Positions 8,411 through 15,475 of a stretch of DNA of 26,693 bases are shown here, piece by piece. This DNA comes from CAYFXE01 sp964347035. GTDB lineage: Bacteria > Acidobacteriota > Aminicenantia > Aminicenantales > Aminicenantaceae. The number at the start of each line of letters is the position of its first letter. The first letter of the stretch is position 1. Under the pieces are notes generated by a model that searched no databases, was not told the DNA's origin, and saw only the letters and a program-made list of their open reading frames with translations. The translations under genes and the position numbers were made by a program. The stretch spans positions 1-26,693 of the forward strand of contig CAYFXE010000040.1 in NCBI GenBank assembly GCA_964347035.1, read 5' to 3'.

Positions 8411-8688
8411 GTAAGGACTTACCTTCATCCATACAACTGAGAGTGATCACTTCCCAAAGATTGTTGGTGGATGAAGAGGTAAAGGCTGTCTTCCTTCCCA
8501 GCTTAGAGGGGATGATCGGGATTCTTCCGGGGCATCGGCACTTGTTTACTGCTCTTGGAAAAGGAGTTTTGACCTACCGTCTGGATCAGAAAGAGGAAAA
8601 TTATCTTGTACAAGGAGGATTTGCCGAAATCTTTCCTGATAAGGTACTCGTATTCACCGAATTGAGCGATGATGATGCGGATGACTAA
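8407..8688 (+). CDS. atpC: F-type ATP synthase subunit epsilon, short form
   Basis: Epsilon binds gamma and the c-ring and couples proton flow to rotation. The 93 residues cover only the N-terminal beta sandwich (IQLRVITSQRLLVDEEVKAVFLPSLEGMIGILPGH). They end in an acidic tail, ELSDDDADD, instead of the two C-terminal helices that inhibit ATP hydrolysis in many bacteria. Short epsilons are known in some lineages. The ATG overlaps the atpD stop as ATGA, and the 3' end overlaps the next gene. Control of hydrolysis by epsilon is therefore probably absent. Confidence 0.93.
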   Translation: MSKDLPSSIQLRVITSQRLLVDEEVKAVFLPSLEGMIGILPGHRHLFTALGKGVLTYRLDQKEENYLVQGGFAEIFPDKVLVFTELSDDDADD

Positions 8689-9433
8689 ACTGAAGGAGGA
8701 TGACGAGACTCTGGACACTTTCTATCATGGTCGCATCCTGATCACTCAGAAAAAAAAGGGATATCGATTTTCAGTGGATTCTCCTCTGTTGGCAGATTTC
8801 ATCCAAACCAGCGAGAGCGATGATCTTCTGGAGCTAGGTACGGGTTCGGGCATCATTTCCCTCCTCTTAAGTATCAAGCCTTTTAAGCATATCACCGGTT
8901 TGGAGATTCAGGAAACTCTGGCAGACATGGCCCAGAGGAATGTGGCCCTCAACAAGCTCGAAGGAAGAGTCACCATCATTTGCCAAGATCTAAAAGGTTT
9001 TCATACCAAAAAGAAATTCGATATCATTTTTTCCAACCCACCCTATATTAAGAAAAAGCAGGGGCATTTGAGCGACGATCAAGAAAAAGCGGTTGCCAAA
9101 CATGAATTAAAATGTGATATTTTTGATATAATGGCCAAGACTGCAGAGTTATTGAAGGAGGAAGGCCGGGCCTATTTCATTTATCCTGTCAAGAGAGAGG
9201 AAGATTTCAAACAGGCAGTGGACCAACGCCAGTTGAAGATGAAAACCATCCGGTTTGTTTTCCCCAGACGCAAGAAATCGCCGAATTTCTTCCTGTCTGA
9301 ATGCGATTTTGTTTCCCAAAAATTGAATCTTTTACCTCCTCTTATCCTCTTCGATGATCAAGGTCATTACACCCCTGAGGCCGAGGAGATATTCTCAGGG
9401 AGAGAGGGAACGGCAGGTGTTCAGAAACCTTAA
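8669..9433 (+). CDS. trmN6: TrmN6-like tRNA1(Val) (adenine-N6)-methyltransferase
   Basis: This is a class I SAM-dependent methyltransferase of the YfiC/TrmN6 group, which methylates A37 of tRNA1(Val). The SAM-binding motif ELGTGSG is at residues 55-61 and the N6-adenine catalytic motif NPPY is at 123-126. TLDTFYHGRILITQKKKGYRFSVDSPLLADF is the typical family N-terminus. The closing part, SPNFFLSECDF, also resembles the family. It has 254 residues. Several ATGs are in frame (8669, 8672, 8675, 8681), all inside the end of atpC, so the exact start is uncertain. The substrate is inferred from family membership; other small-domain methyltransferases are possible. Confidence 0.85.
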   Translation: MMMRMTKLKEDDETLDTFYHGRILITQKKKGYRFSVDSPLLADFIQTSESDDLLELGTGSGIISLLLSIKPFKHITGLEIQETLADMAQRNVALNKLEGRVTIICQDLKGFHTKKKFDIIFSNPPYIKKKQGHLSDDQEKAVAKHELKCDIFDIMAKTAELLKEEGRAYFIYPVKREEDFKQAVDQRQLKMKTIRFVFPRRKKSPNFFLSECDFVSQKLNLLPPLILFDDQGHYTPEAEEIFSGREGTAGVQKP

Positions 9434-10226
9434 GGAAATATACAAATACCGAGTTCTCATCCAGAGCTTGGTCGGTAGAGAGCTCAAGGCTCGGTATCGG
9501 GGCACAATCCTGGGATTTCTCTGGTCCTTTTTCAACCCTCTTCTCCTGATGATCGTCTATACCATCGTTTTTGGATTTATCATCCGACCCCGCGACCCTG
9601 CCTTCGAGGGTTCACCCTGGCTGTATGCGCTGTTTCTCTTCTGCGGAGTCCTGCCTTGGACGTGGTTTTCCTCTTCTTCTCTGGAGTCGGCCAACGTGCT
9701 GATGATTCATGGAAACTTGATCAAAAAGATCCTTTTTCCGGCTGAGATTCTGCCCATTGTCGCTGTCTCCTCGAATCTCATTCATTTTATGTTCGGGCTG
9801 CCTATTCTTTTTCTTTTCGTTCCTATTTTCGGGAAAGCCTATACCCCATATATTTTCTTCCTGCCGCTCGTTATTCTTATTCAGTTTGTTTTTTCTTTAG
9901 GATTTGCTTTTCTTATTTCTTCTCTGACCGTCCATTTTAGAGATATTAAGGATATCCTGGCTAATTTTTTAACCTTTTGGTTTTTTGCCTCTCCGATCGT
10001 TTACCCGATAACTTTTTCGACCATCCAGGAATCAAATTTCCTGAGAATCTTTCTTAACCTCAACCCGATGACCCACATCATGCAGGGATACCAGAACTGT
10101 GTCTTCTTCGGAACGCTATTCCACTGGAAAAAACTCGGAATCACGTTCGTATTGGCCATTTTCTTATTTATTTTAGGCTACTATATCTTTGATAGACTCC
10201 GGGATTCTTTCCCTGAGGAGGTTTAG
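9417..10226 (+). CDS. ABC-2 type polysaccharide export permease (Wzm/TagG type)
   Basis: This is the membrane half of an ABC exporter for O-antigen or another surface polysaccharide. After the short cytoplasmic start (FRNLKEIYKYRVLIQSLV), the signature RELKARYRGTILGFLWSFFNPLLLMIVYT leads into about six membrane helices. The ending GYYIFDRLRDSFPEEV is also typical of the family. I prefer the GTG at 9417: AGAGGGA at 9403-9409 is well spaced, and the protein then starts as its relatives do. The in-frame ATG at 9354 has no ribosome site and would overlap trmN6 by 80 bases. Its ATPase partner starts on the next base after its stop. No glycosyltransferase genes are present, so the exported glycan is unknown. 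Confidence 0.9.
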   Translation: MFRNLKEIYKYRVLIQSLVGRELKARYRGTILGFLWSFFNPLLLMIVYTIVFGFIIRPRDPAFEGSPWLYALFLFCGVLPWTWFSSSSLESANVLMIHGNLIKKILFPAEILPIVAVSSNLIHFMFGLPILFLFVPIFGKAYTPYIFFLPLVILIQFVFSLGFAFLISSLTVHFRDIKDILANFLTFWFFASPIVYPITFSTIQESNFLRIFLNLNPMTHIMQGYQNCVFFGTLFHWKKLGITFVLAIFLFILGYYIFDRLRDSFPEEV

Positions 10227-11510
10227 GTGATCGCCATCGATGTAGATGATGTGGTTCGTATCTACCAGAAATACGCGGCACGCCATCGTTTTCTGACGTT
10301 CAAGAGTGCTATTGTCAAAGGCGATATTTTTAAGGCTATGAGGCCGGATGAGATAGTGACGGCTCTGGATGGAGTCAGCTTTCAAGTCGAAAAGGGGAAG
10401 ACTTTTGGCATTATCGGTGAGAACGGATCGGGCAAAAGCACTCTGCTCAAGATTGTGGCAGGTATTGCCAAGCCGACGAAGGGAAGGGTGAAGGTCAAGG
10501 GAAAAATCTCGGCTCTGATCGAGCTCGGAGCCGGCTTTCATCCTGAGATTACAGGAAGGGAAAACGTCTACATAAACGGCATCATGCTCGGCCTATCCAA
10601 GAAGGAAATCGTCCGGAAGTTCGATGAGATCGTCAAATTCGCTGAGCTCGAGGAGTTTATCGACGCCCCTGTTAAAACTTATTCCTCTGGGATGTACATG
10701 CGCCTCGGATTTTCGATTGCTATCAATGTCAACCCGGACATTCTCCTCATCGACGAAGTCCTGGCCGTGGGTGACGCATCTTTTGTCCCCAAATGTCTAG
10801 ACAGGATAGATGATTTTCGTCGCCGAGAAAAGACAATATTATTCGTCAGCCATGACCTTTCCACCGTAGAAAAAATATGTGATCAGGTGATTTGGCTCAA
10901 AGAAGGGCAGATCGAGGAAATGGGAGAGCCCAAGAGGGTCGTCGATGCCTACCTCCAAGATGTCTTGGAAAAGCAGGAAGAAGAATTCGAGGAAAGACAA
11001 AAGGTTGTGGAAAGACAGCAGGAATGGGAAGAGGAAAGACGAGAGAACAGATGGGGGAAGAGAGAGATCGAGATAAGCAAGGTGAGGTTGAAGGGATCAG
11101 ATGGAAAAGAAAAGCATGTCTTTTCGCCCGAGGAGGGGATGACGATCGAGATGGAAGTGTCTTCATCGAAAAGGATCAGAGACTTTGTGTTCGGAATCGG
11201 TATCTTTAACTCACAAGGCATCTATTGCTATGGCACTAACACTCAACTCGAGGATATAGAACCGGTTTCCATCGAGGGAGAGGGCAAGGTTTTCTGTCAG
11301 TTGGAGAAGCTGAATCTTGTCAACGGAACTTATTATCTAGATGTGGCCGTCCACACGAGAGATGGTTATCCTTATGATTACCACCGTAATCTGTATTCCT
11401 TCTTAGTCTCCTCTCTCCACAAGGATGAGGGCATCACCAGACCTGAACACACCTGGAGTTTTACTCAGGGCATCAAGGTTAAAGCTCCGAAGATCCGCGG
11501 TGAGAGCTGA
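10227..11510 (+). CDS. Polysaccharide ABC exporter ATP-binding protein with Wzt-like C-terminal domain
   Basis: This is the ATPase that drives the preceding permease. Walker A GENGSGKST is at residues 64-72, the signature YSSGM starts at 152, and Walker B ILLIDE is at 172-177, followed by SHDLSTVEKICDQV. After the ATPase, residues about 245-285 are extremely charged (EEEFEERQKVVERQQEWEEE and onward), probably a coiled coil. A beta-sandwich of the Wzt C-terminal type follows (FVFGIGIFNSQGIYCYGTNT, then LNLVNGTYYLDVAVHTRDG). In Wzt proteins this domain recognises the capped end of the finished glycan. The GTG start at 10227 has GAGGAGG at 10215-10221. The pair probably exports an ABC-type O-antigen-like polymer across the inner membrane. 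Confidence 0.92.
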   Translation: MIAIDVDDVVRIYQKYAARHRFLTFKSAIVKGDIFKAMRPDEIVTALDGVSFQVEKGKTFGIIGENGSGKSTLLKIVAGIAKPTKGRVKVKGKISALIELGAGFHPEITGRENVYINGIMLGLSKKEIVRKFDEIVKFAELEEFIDAPVKTYSSGMYMRLGFSIAINVNPDILLIDEVLAVGDASFVPKCLDRIDDFRRREKTILFVSHDLSTVEKICDQVIWLKEGQIEEMGEPKRVVDAYLQDVLEKQEEEFEERQKVVERQQEWEEERRENRWGKREIEISKVRLKGSDGKEKHVFSPEEGMTIEMEVSSSKRIRDFVFGIGIFNSQGIYCYGTNTQLEDIEPVSIEGEGKVFCQLEKLNLVNGTYYLDVAVHTRDGYPYDYHRNLYSFLVSSLHKDEGITRPEHTWSFTQGIKVKAPKIRGES

Positions 11511-11533
11511 TCAAAAAAGGGAACCAGTAGATA

Positions 11534-11561
11534 TTGAATTTTTCAACCGGGGGGCTATAAT
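11534..11561 (+). promoter_or_regulatory. Sigma70-type promoter for the DUF2061 gene
   Basis: TTGAAT at 11534-11539 and a perfect TATAAT at 11556-11561 are separated by 16 bases. Predicted initiation is near 11568, just ahead of the GGAGGA ribosome site at 11574-11579. It lies in the only gap between the exporter operon and the next gene, so it probably starts a new transcript. Confidence 0.5.
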
Positions 11562-11583
11562 AATCAAAAAAATGGAGGAAACC

Positions 11584-11895
11584 ATGAAAGATAAACCAGG
11601 AGAAAGCCACAGCCGAACAGTAGCCAAGGCAGTCAGCTGGAGGGTGATAGCCACCTTAACCACAATGACCCTAGTTTACATCTTTACCAGAGAATGGGTA
11701 GTTTCTCTAGGTGTGGGCATAACCGAGGTTATCGCTAAGATCCTTTTATATTATCTTCATGAAAGAGCCTGGGCCAAGATCACTTGGGGTAAGAAGAAGC
11801 ATCCATTATCTTCATTGCATGTTAAGCGGGAATTGGAACCGGAAGACATGGATAAGCTGAAGAACTACCTGAAAGACCTAGGTTATCTCGATTAG
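11584..11895 (+). CDS. DUF2061 family small membrane protein
   Basis: This 103-residue protein matches the DUF2061 pattern: KAVSWRVIATLTTMTLVYIFT, then a second hydrophobic segment ending EVIAKILLYYLHERAWAKITWG. Two membrane helices (about residues 18-36 and 40-60) with a charged C-terminal tail are predicted. The role of the family is not established; some members sit next to or are fused with sulfate-activation enzymes, which are not seen here. The ATG at 11584 is chosen because GGAGGA lies at 11574-11579. An in-frame ATG at 11572 would add only MEET, and upstream extension to 11425 runs into the exporter gene. Confidence 0.88.
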   Translation: MKDKPGESHSRTVAKAVSWRVIATLTTMTLVYIFTREWVVSLGVGITEVIAKILLYYLHERAWAKITWGKKKHPLSSLHVKRELEPEDMDKLKNYLKDLGYLD

Positions 11896-11923
11896 ATGTC
11901 TCCTTCTGTTAGGGCTATAAACA

Positions 11924-12415
11924 ATGATGGATGAAAAGATAAAAACACTGACCGGCTTAAAAAAGATTCGTCAGGTGCTGAAAAGGAAGGGAAAAAAAGT
12001 CGTTTTTACCAACGGCTGCTTCGACCTTCTCCACAGCGGTCATATCCATATATTCAAAGAAGCCAAAAAGCAGGGCGATATACTCATCGTGGCAGTCAAC
12101 GATGATGCCTCTGTCAGGAAGATCAAGGGCTCTTCCCGTCCGATTTTTCCTCTGGATGAGAGACTCGAGATATTGGAAGCCTTGGAAGAGATAGATTATT
12201 TAGTCTCCTTCTCCGAGGAGACGCCCCAAAAGCTCATAACCTCACTCCTTCCTGATATCTTGGTTAAAGGAGGGGACTGGGAGATCGATGAAGTCGTCGG
12301 GAGAAAAGAAGTGGAAGAGGCTGGGGGTAAGGTGGTGATCATCCCATATCTGGAGGGCTACTCGAGTTCAGAGATTATCAACAGGATCATCCAATCTTCG
12401 AAACAAAAATTCTAA
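11924..12415 (+). CDS. rfaE2: RfaE2-like D-glycero-beta-D-manno-heptose 1-phosphate adenylyltransferase
   Basis: This is a stand-alone cytidylyltransferase-fold enzyme of 163 residues. VVFTNGCFDLLHSGHI carries the nucleotide-binding HxGH motif (His37-Ser-Gly-His40). VKGGDWEIDEVVGRKEVEEAGGKV and IPYLEGYSSSEIINRI are typical of RfaE domain II, which makes ADP-heptose for the lipopolysaccharide inner core. In many bacteria this is the second half of HldE; here the kinase half is absent and must be encoded elsewhere. TATAAA lies directly before the start with no clear ribosome site, so a very short leader is possible. Related glycerol-3-phosphate cytidylyltransferases are an alternative, but the C-terminal motif favours RfaE2. 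Confidence 0.88.
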   Translation: MMDEKIKTLTGLKKIRQVLKRKGKKVVFTNGCFDLLHSGHIHIFKEAKKQGDILIVAVNDDASVRKIKGSSRPIFPLDERLEILEALEEIDYLVSFSEETPQKLITSLLPDILVKGGDWEIDEVVGRKEVEEAGGKVVIIPYLEGYSSSEIINRIIQSSKQKF

Positions 12416-12451
12416 TGAGTGTGAACGCGTGACAATAATCAATGCAGAGAT

Positions 12452-12487
12452 AAAAAAAACTCGCTGTCTCTTGTTCGAAACAGCGAG
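12452..12487 (-). terminator. Intrinsic terminator on the minus strand
   Basis: CTCGCTGT (12460-12467) and ACAGCGAG (12480-12487) form a perfect 8-base stem with a 12-base loop. On the minus strand it is followed by G and eight T's (12459-12452, seen as an A-run on the plus strand). There is no T-run on the plus side, so it works for leftward transcripts only. No annotated minus-strand gene lies to its right within 8 kb. Confidence 0.65.
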
Positions 12488-12530
12488 CTACTTGTGTTTG
12501 AATAAATTAAAGAGCCTTTTTACATCATGC

Positions 12531-12593
12531 TCAGGATGGGTGGTAACATCCTTCAGAGCAATGAGCTACTCTTGGTATTGAAAATCTTTTCAT
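12531..12593 (-). CDS. Possible 20-residue micro-ORF
   Basis: On the minus strand GGAG (12603-12600) is followed after six bases by ATG at 12593, reading MKRFSIPRVAHCSEGCYHPS and stopping with TGA at 12533-12531. An in-frame ATG at 12605 would add four residues. The peptide starts basic and has two Cys three residues apart near its end, then His and Pro. No family is recognised. Chance is a real possibility at this length; support comes only from the ribosome site and its place between a promoter and a terminator. Confidence 0.25.
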   Translation of the reverse strand: MKRFSIPRVAHCSEGCYHPS

Positions 12594-12624
12594 CACTAAC
12601 TCCATAAAAAAGTATACAATATAA

Positions 12625-12653
12625 ACTCTATATAATTTATAGAAATTAGTCAA
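12625..12653 (-). promoter_or_regulatory. Sigma70-like promoter, minus strand
   Basis: On the minus strand TTGACT (12653-12648), a 17-base spacer and TAGAGT (12630-12625) fit a moderate sigma70 promoter. A second possible -10, TATACT, lies at 12616-12611. The surroundings are very AT-rich, which raises the chance of random matches, but the orientation agrees with the terminator at 12452. Confidence 0.4.
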
Positions 12654-12737
12654 GCCCTAATGGTAGAACCATTGCCTCTCTTATCCAGCAGTTCATCCTG
12701 GAATAAAACGTTGGCATTATAATTTTATTATCCTCGT

Positions 12738-12766
12738 TTGGCAAGAAGGAGAAAGGCGCATATAAT
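12738..12766 (+). promoter_or_regulatory. Sigma70-type promoter for the gene at 12781
   Basis: TTGGCA (12738-12743), a 17-base spacer and a perfect TATAAT (12761-12766) form a near-consensus promoter. Predicted initiation is near 12773, inside or next to the ribosome site AGGAGG at 12771-12776, so the leader would be under ten bases. Confidence 0.6.
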
Positions 12767-12780
12767 GTTGAGGAGGACGG

Positions 12781-13038
12781 ATGAATTCAGAGAAAAAGGA
12801 AGACTTGAATTTCGAGGTCCGGTTTTATGCTGGATACAAAGGCCGTGAGACTCCTCGAGCCGTGCTGATAGGCGATAGAAAATTTAACATAGAAAAAATA
12901 CTTTGGCGAAAAAGGGCCAGAGATAAGAAGTCAGGTCAGATGTCTGAAATATTCAAGTGCAAAATGGAAGGAGAAATAATCAAGATCATCCACTATGAAT
13001 CTGGAGAATGGACGCTCTCATTCTTTGATGAAAAATAG
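12781..13038 (+). CDS. Small unknown protein (DUF6504-like pattern, tentative)
   Basis: This is an 85-residue soluble, basic protein with no signal peptide or membrane segment. VRFYAGYKGRETPRAVLIGDRKFNIEKILWR followed by a short strand-rich end (IIKIIHYESGEWTLSFFDE) suggests a small all-beta fold. It resembles the DUF6504-type pattern of an R-x-F-x-W-basic core followed by a Y-x-x-W-x-L ending, but this is pattern memory and not a firm match. It has its own strong promoter and the ribosome site AGGAGG, so it is probably a real and well-expressed gene. Its function is unknown. Confidence 0.75.
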   Translation: MNSEKKEDLNFEVRFYAGYKGRETPRAVLIGDRKFNIEKILWRKRARDKKSGQMSEIFKCKMEGEIIKIIHYESGEWTLSFFDEK

Positions 13039-13128
13039 TCCGTAAACACACCTAAAAATTTTCCATTACCTTAAACTTTTTTTGTTTATTTTTCGTCTAT
13101 ATGAGTAAGAGAGATGATTTAAGAGACG

Positions 13129-15297
13129 ATGATGAGAAAAAAGATGCAGAAAGAGAGAAAAAGAGTTATCAAGCTATCTTTTATTCTGATGATGGCACTG
13201 GGCATTTTCCTGTGGCCAGCCCTGTCCTTATCTTCCCAAAAGCCTTTGGCTATCCCCAAGCTCTCGCAGGCGCCCAAAATCGACGGGCACCTGGACAATC
13301 TCCTCTGGGAGAAGGAGGCCTTAAAGATCGAGGATTTCCTCCAGTTTACGCCCAAAGAAAAAGGAACTCCCACAGAGAAGACCATAACCTACATCGGCTA
13401 CGATCAGAAAAACCTCTACTTTGCTTTCCGCTGCTATGAATCCGATCCCCAAAAAATAAGAGCCAGTGTCACAAACCGGGATAACTGTATAGATGATGAC
13501 TGGATTGCCGTTTTCCTGGATACGTTCAACGAGAAGCGGCGGGCCTTTTCCTTTATCATCAACCCCATCGGGGTTCAGATGGACCTGATGCGGATGGAAG
13601 CCGGGGGCAGCGATAACATGGACGCCAGCTGGGATACGGTTTTTTATTCAGAGGGGAAGATCGATGAGAAAGGCTATTTAGTTGAACTGGCCATTCCGTT
13701 TAAAAGCATCCGGTTTCCCGATAAAGAAGACAAAGTCTGGGGCATCATGCTAGCCAGGAATATCAGCCGTAGCGGAGAAATCGACTCTTGGCCCCCGATC
13801 TCAAAAGAAATCAACGGATTATTGGCTCAAACCCGCGAGCTTGTGATCCAGGGAGAGGTGGAAAAGGGACGAAATTTCGAACTGATGCCGATCGTCACTT
13901 CCCTCCAAGCCCAAGAAAAAAATTTCGATCTTCAACCGGGCCTGAATTTTAAGTGGGGTGTCAGCTCTGATCTTACCTTAGATCTCACCCTCAACCCCGA
14001 TTTCAGCCACATAGAGGCCGATGCGCCTCAGATCGATGTCAACCAAAGGTTTGCTCTGTACTACCCTGAAAAAAGACCTTTTTTCTTGGAGGGGATGGAG
14101 ATTTTCCGGTTTCCTCAAATCCAGATGGTCTACACCCGTAGGATCATCGACCCCATCGGTGGAGCCAAGCTCACAGGCAAAGTGGGCCGTTTCACCTATG
14201 GACTTCTCTCAGCCCTGGATGCCAATCCGACTGAAAGCCTCTGGGAAGTCAGCAACGGTGGAGGAAGCCGCGACGAGGATGCCCTCTTCAACATCTTCCG
14301 GATAAAGACCGATGTCTTCTCCGAGTCCACACTCGGCTTCTGCTTTGCTGACAAGGAAATCGATGGCAAGTATAACAGGGTTGTCGGTATCGACGGTCAG
14401 TTCAAGTTCAAAAATAAATTCTTCCTCTCCTTCCAGGTCATAGGCTCCAAGACCAAATTCGAAGATGAGACAACTGGCATCGCCCCTGCCCTTTATTCAG
14501 AGTTTTCGTATCTCTCGAAACACTGGGGAAGCGGCCTGTGGTGGATCTCGATCCACCCGGACTTCGAGGCCTCGTCGGGATTTGTCAATCGGGTAGATTA
14601 CAGGACAGGCGGAGGATTCACTTACTTCACCCTTTATCCCGAAAGGAAGTACCTGAACCAGGTCTCGATCGGTCTCAATGGGGGCAGAAGGTACGCTTAT
14701 TCCGATGACCTTCGTCTAGATCAATGGGCCGAGGCTAACCTGAGGCTCCGGTTTACAGAGTTCAACCAGATGGTCATTTCGTTCGAGAATCAGATGGAAT
14801 ATTATGAGGGGATTGATTTTTGGCAGAATTCTCTCACCTTCAACGGTGAGAGCAACCTGATCAGCTGGCTTCCCTTCGGATTCTACTTCCGCCTCGGTCA
14901 AAGCATATACTACGACCCCGATGACCCTTTCCTCGGCTGGAGCCATGTCTACGGTCTTTTTGTCAACCTAAAACCCAGCAAGAGACTCCAGATGGCGATC
15001 AGCCTCGATAAACAAACCTTCTGGGAAGAGAGAGGGGGAAAGCGGGTTTTTGATTATAACGTCATCCGCAACCGGACAACCTACCAGTTTTCCAAAACAC
15101 TCTCGCTCAGAGCGATTATCGACTACAACCATTACTACAAAGAGGTCTACGGGAGTCTGCTCTTCAGCTATATCCTTAAACCCGGAACCGTGTTTTTCTT
15201 CGGAGTCGATAATGATTTCGTGAGGGATGACTTCGGTCACTACAAACGGGAAAACTACAGCATCTTCGTGAAATTCTCCTACTGGTGGAGGATGTAG
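13129..15297 (+). CDS. DUF5916 protein: CBM9-like domain plus outer-membrane barrel
   Basis: This 722-residue exported protein has a basic start and a hydrophobic segment (RVIKLSFILMMALGIFLWPALSLS), a signal peptide. Residues about 40-230 are a carbohydrate-binding family 9-like domain (KIDGHLDNLLWEKEALKIEDF, then YDQKNLYFAFRCYE and ELAIPFKSIRF). The rest follows the DUF5916 pattern (LNPDFSHIEADAPQIDVNQRF, then YPEKRPFFLEGMEIF), with many alternating aromatic strands ending in VKFSYWWRM, as expected of an outer-membrane beta barrel. Such proteins are common in Acidobacteriota, Bacteroidota and Aminicenantes; their substrate is not known. Starts at 13132 and 13144 are also possible. No glycosidase or TonB receptor is beside it. 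Codon use matches its neighbours. Confidence 0.88.
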   Translation: MMRKKMQKERKRVIKLSFILMMALGIFLWPALSLSSQKPLAIPKLSQAPKIDGHLDNLLWEKEALKIEDFLQFTPKEKGTPTEKTITYIGYDQKNLYFAFRCYESDPQKIRASVTNRDNCIDDDWIAVFLDTFNEKRRAFSFIINPIGVQMDLMRMEAGGSDNMDASWDTVFYSEGKIDEKGYLVELAIPFKSIRFPDKEDKVWGIMLARNISRSGEIDSWPPISKEINGLLAQTRELVIQGEVEKGRNFELMPIVTSLQAQEKNFDLQPGLNFKWGVSSDLTLDLTLNPDFSHIEADAPQIDVNQRFALYYPEKRPFFLEGMEIFRFPQIQMVYTRRIIDPIGGAKLTGKVGRFTYGLLSALDANPTESLWEVSNGGGSRDEDALFNIFRIKTDVFSESTLGFCFADKEIDGKYNRVVGIDGQFKFKNKFFLSFQVIGSKTKFEDETTGIAPALYSEFSYLSKHWGSGLWWISIHPDFEASSGFVNRVDYRTGGGFTYFTLYPERKYLNQVSIGLNGGRRYAYSDDLRLDQWAEANLRLRFTEFNQMVISFENQMEYYEGIDFWQNSLTFNGESNLISWLPFGFYFRLGQSIYYDPDDPFLGWSHVYGLFVNLKPSKRLQMAISLDKQTFWEERGGKRVFDYNVIRNRTTYQFSKTLSLRAIIDYNHYYKEVYGSLLFSYILKPGTVFFFGVDNDFVRDDFGHYKRENYSIFVKFSYWWRM

Positions 15298-15475
15298 CCC
15301 TCACCGTAGACCCCCTCCCACCCCCCTCCATGCGGCTCAGACAGACAGGGCGACAAGACCTCTCATTCAATGCAGCTATGCTAACTTTAATTTTCCTGTA
15401 TCATGGATTGAAAATGCTTACTGTATCGCATGATTCATGGACGGAGGAGAGCGAATCGACGTATAATGGAATCCC

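Larger units (their letters stand above)
12452..12618 (-). ncRNA. Candidate small RNA or micropeptide transcript, about 165 nt
   Basis: Promoter-like boxes at 12625-12653 and the terminator at 12452-12487 define a leftward transcript of about 165 nt. Internally, GCTC..GGATG and CATCC..GAGC (minus-strand, about 12527-12557) can form a two-part stem closed by an 8-base loop, and AGTAGCTC occurs twice. The same stretch contains a 20-codon reading frame with a ribosome site. I cannot tell whether the product is an RNA, a peptide or both, and I do not recognise a known RNA family. Confidence 0.4.
12416..12780. other. Intergenic gap of 365 bases with a minus-strand transcription unit
   Basis: No plus-strand gene is visible. 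The gap holds a minus-strand promoter-like pair (12625-12653), a minus-strand hairpin-plus-T-run terminator (12452-12487), a possible micro-ORF between them and, at its right end, a plus-strand promoter for the gene at 12781. The middle (12600-12660) is very AT-rich. Confidence 0.6.

Noticed and set aside
12631..12636. Perfect TATAAT on the plus strand in the 12416-12780 gap
   Set aside because: No -35 box at the right distance and the surroundings are so AT-rich that a chance match is likely.
13101..13439. Plus-strand open frame of 112 codons ahead of the DUF5916 gene
   Set aside because: It runs through the signal peptide and CBM9-like start of the DUF5916 protein in another frame and has no motif.
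15462..15467. TATAAT directly before mfd
   Set aside because: No acceptable -35 box at 16-18 bases upstream (GGACGG there), and only eight bases separate it from the ATG.
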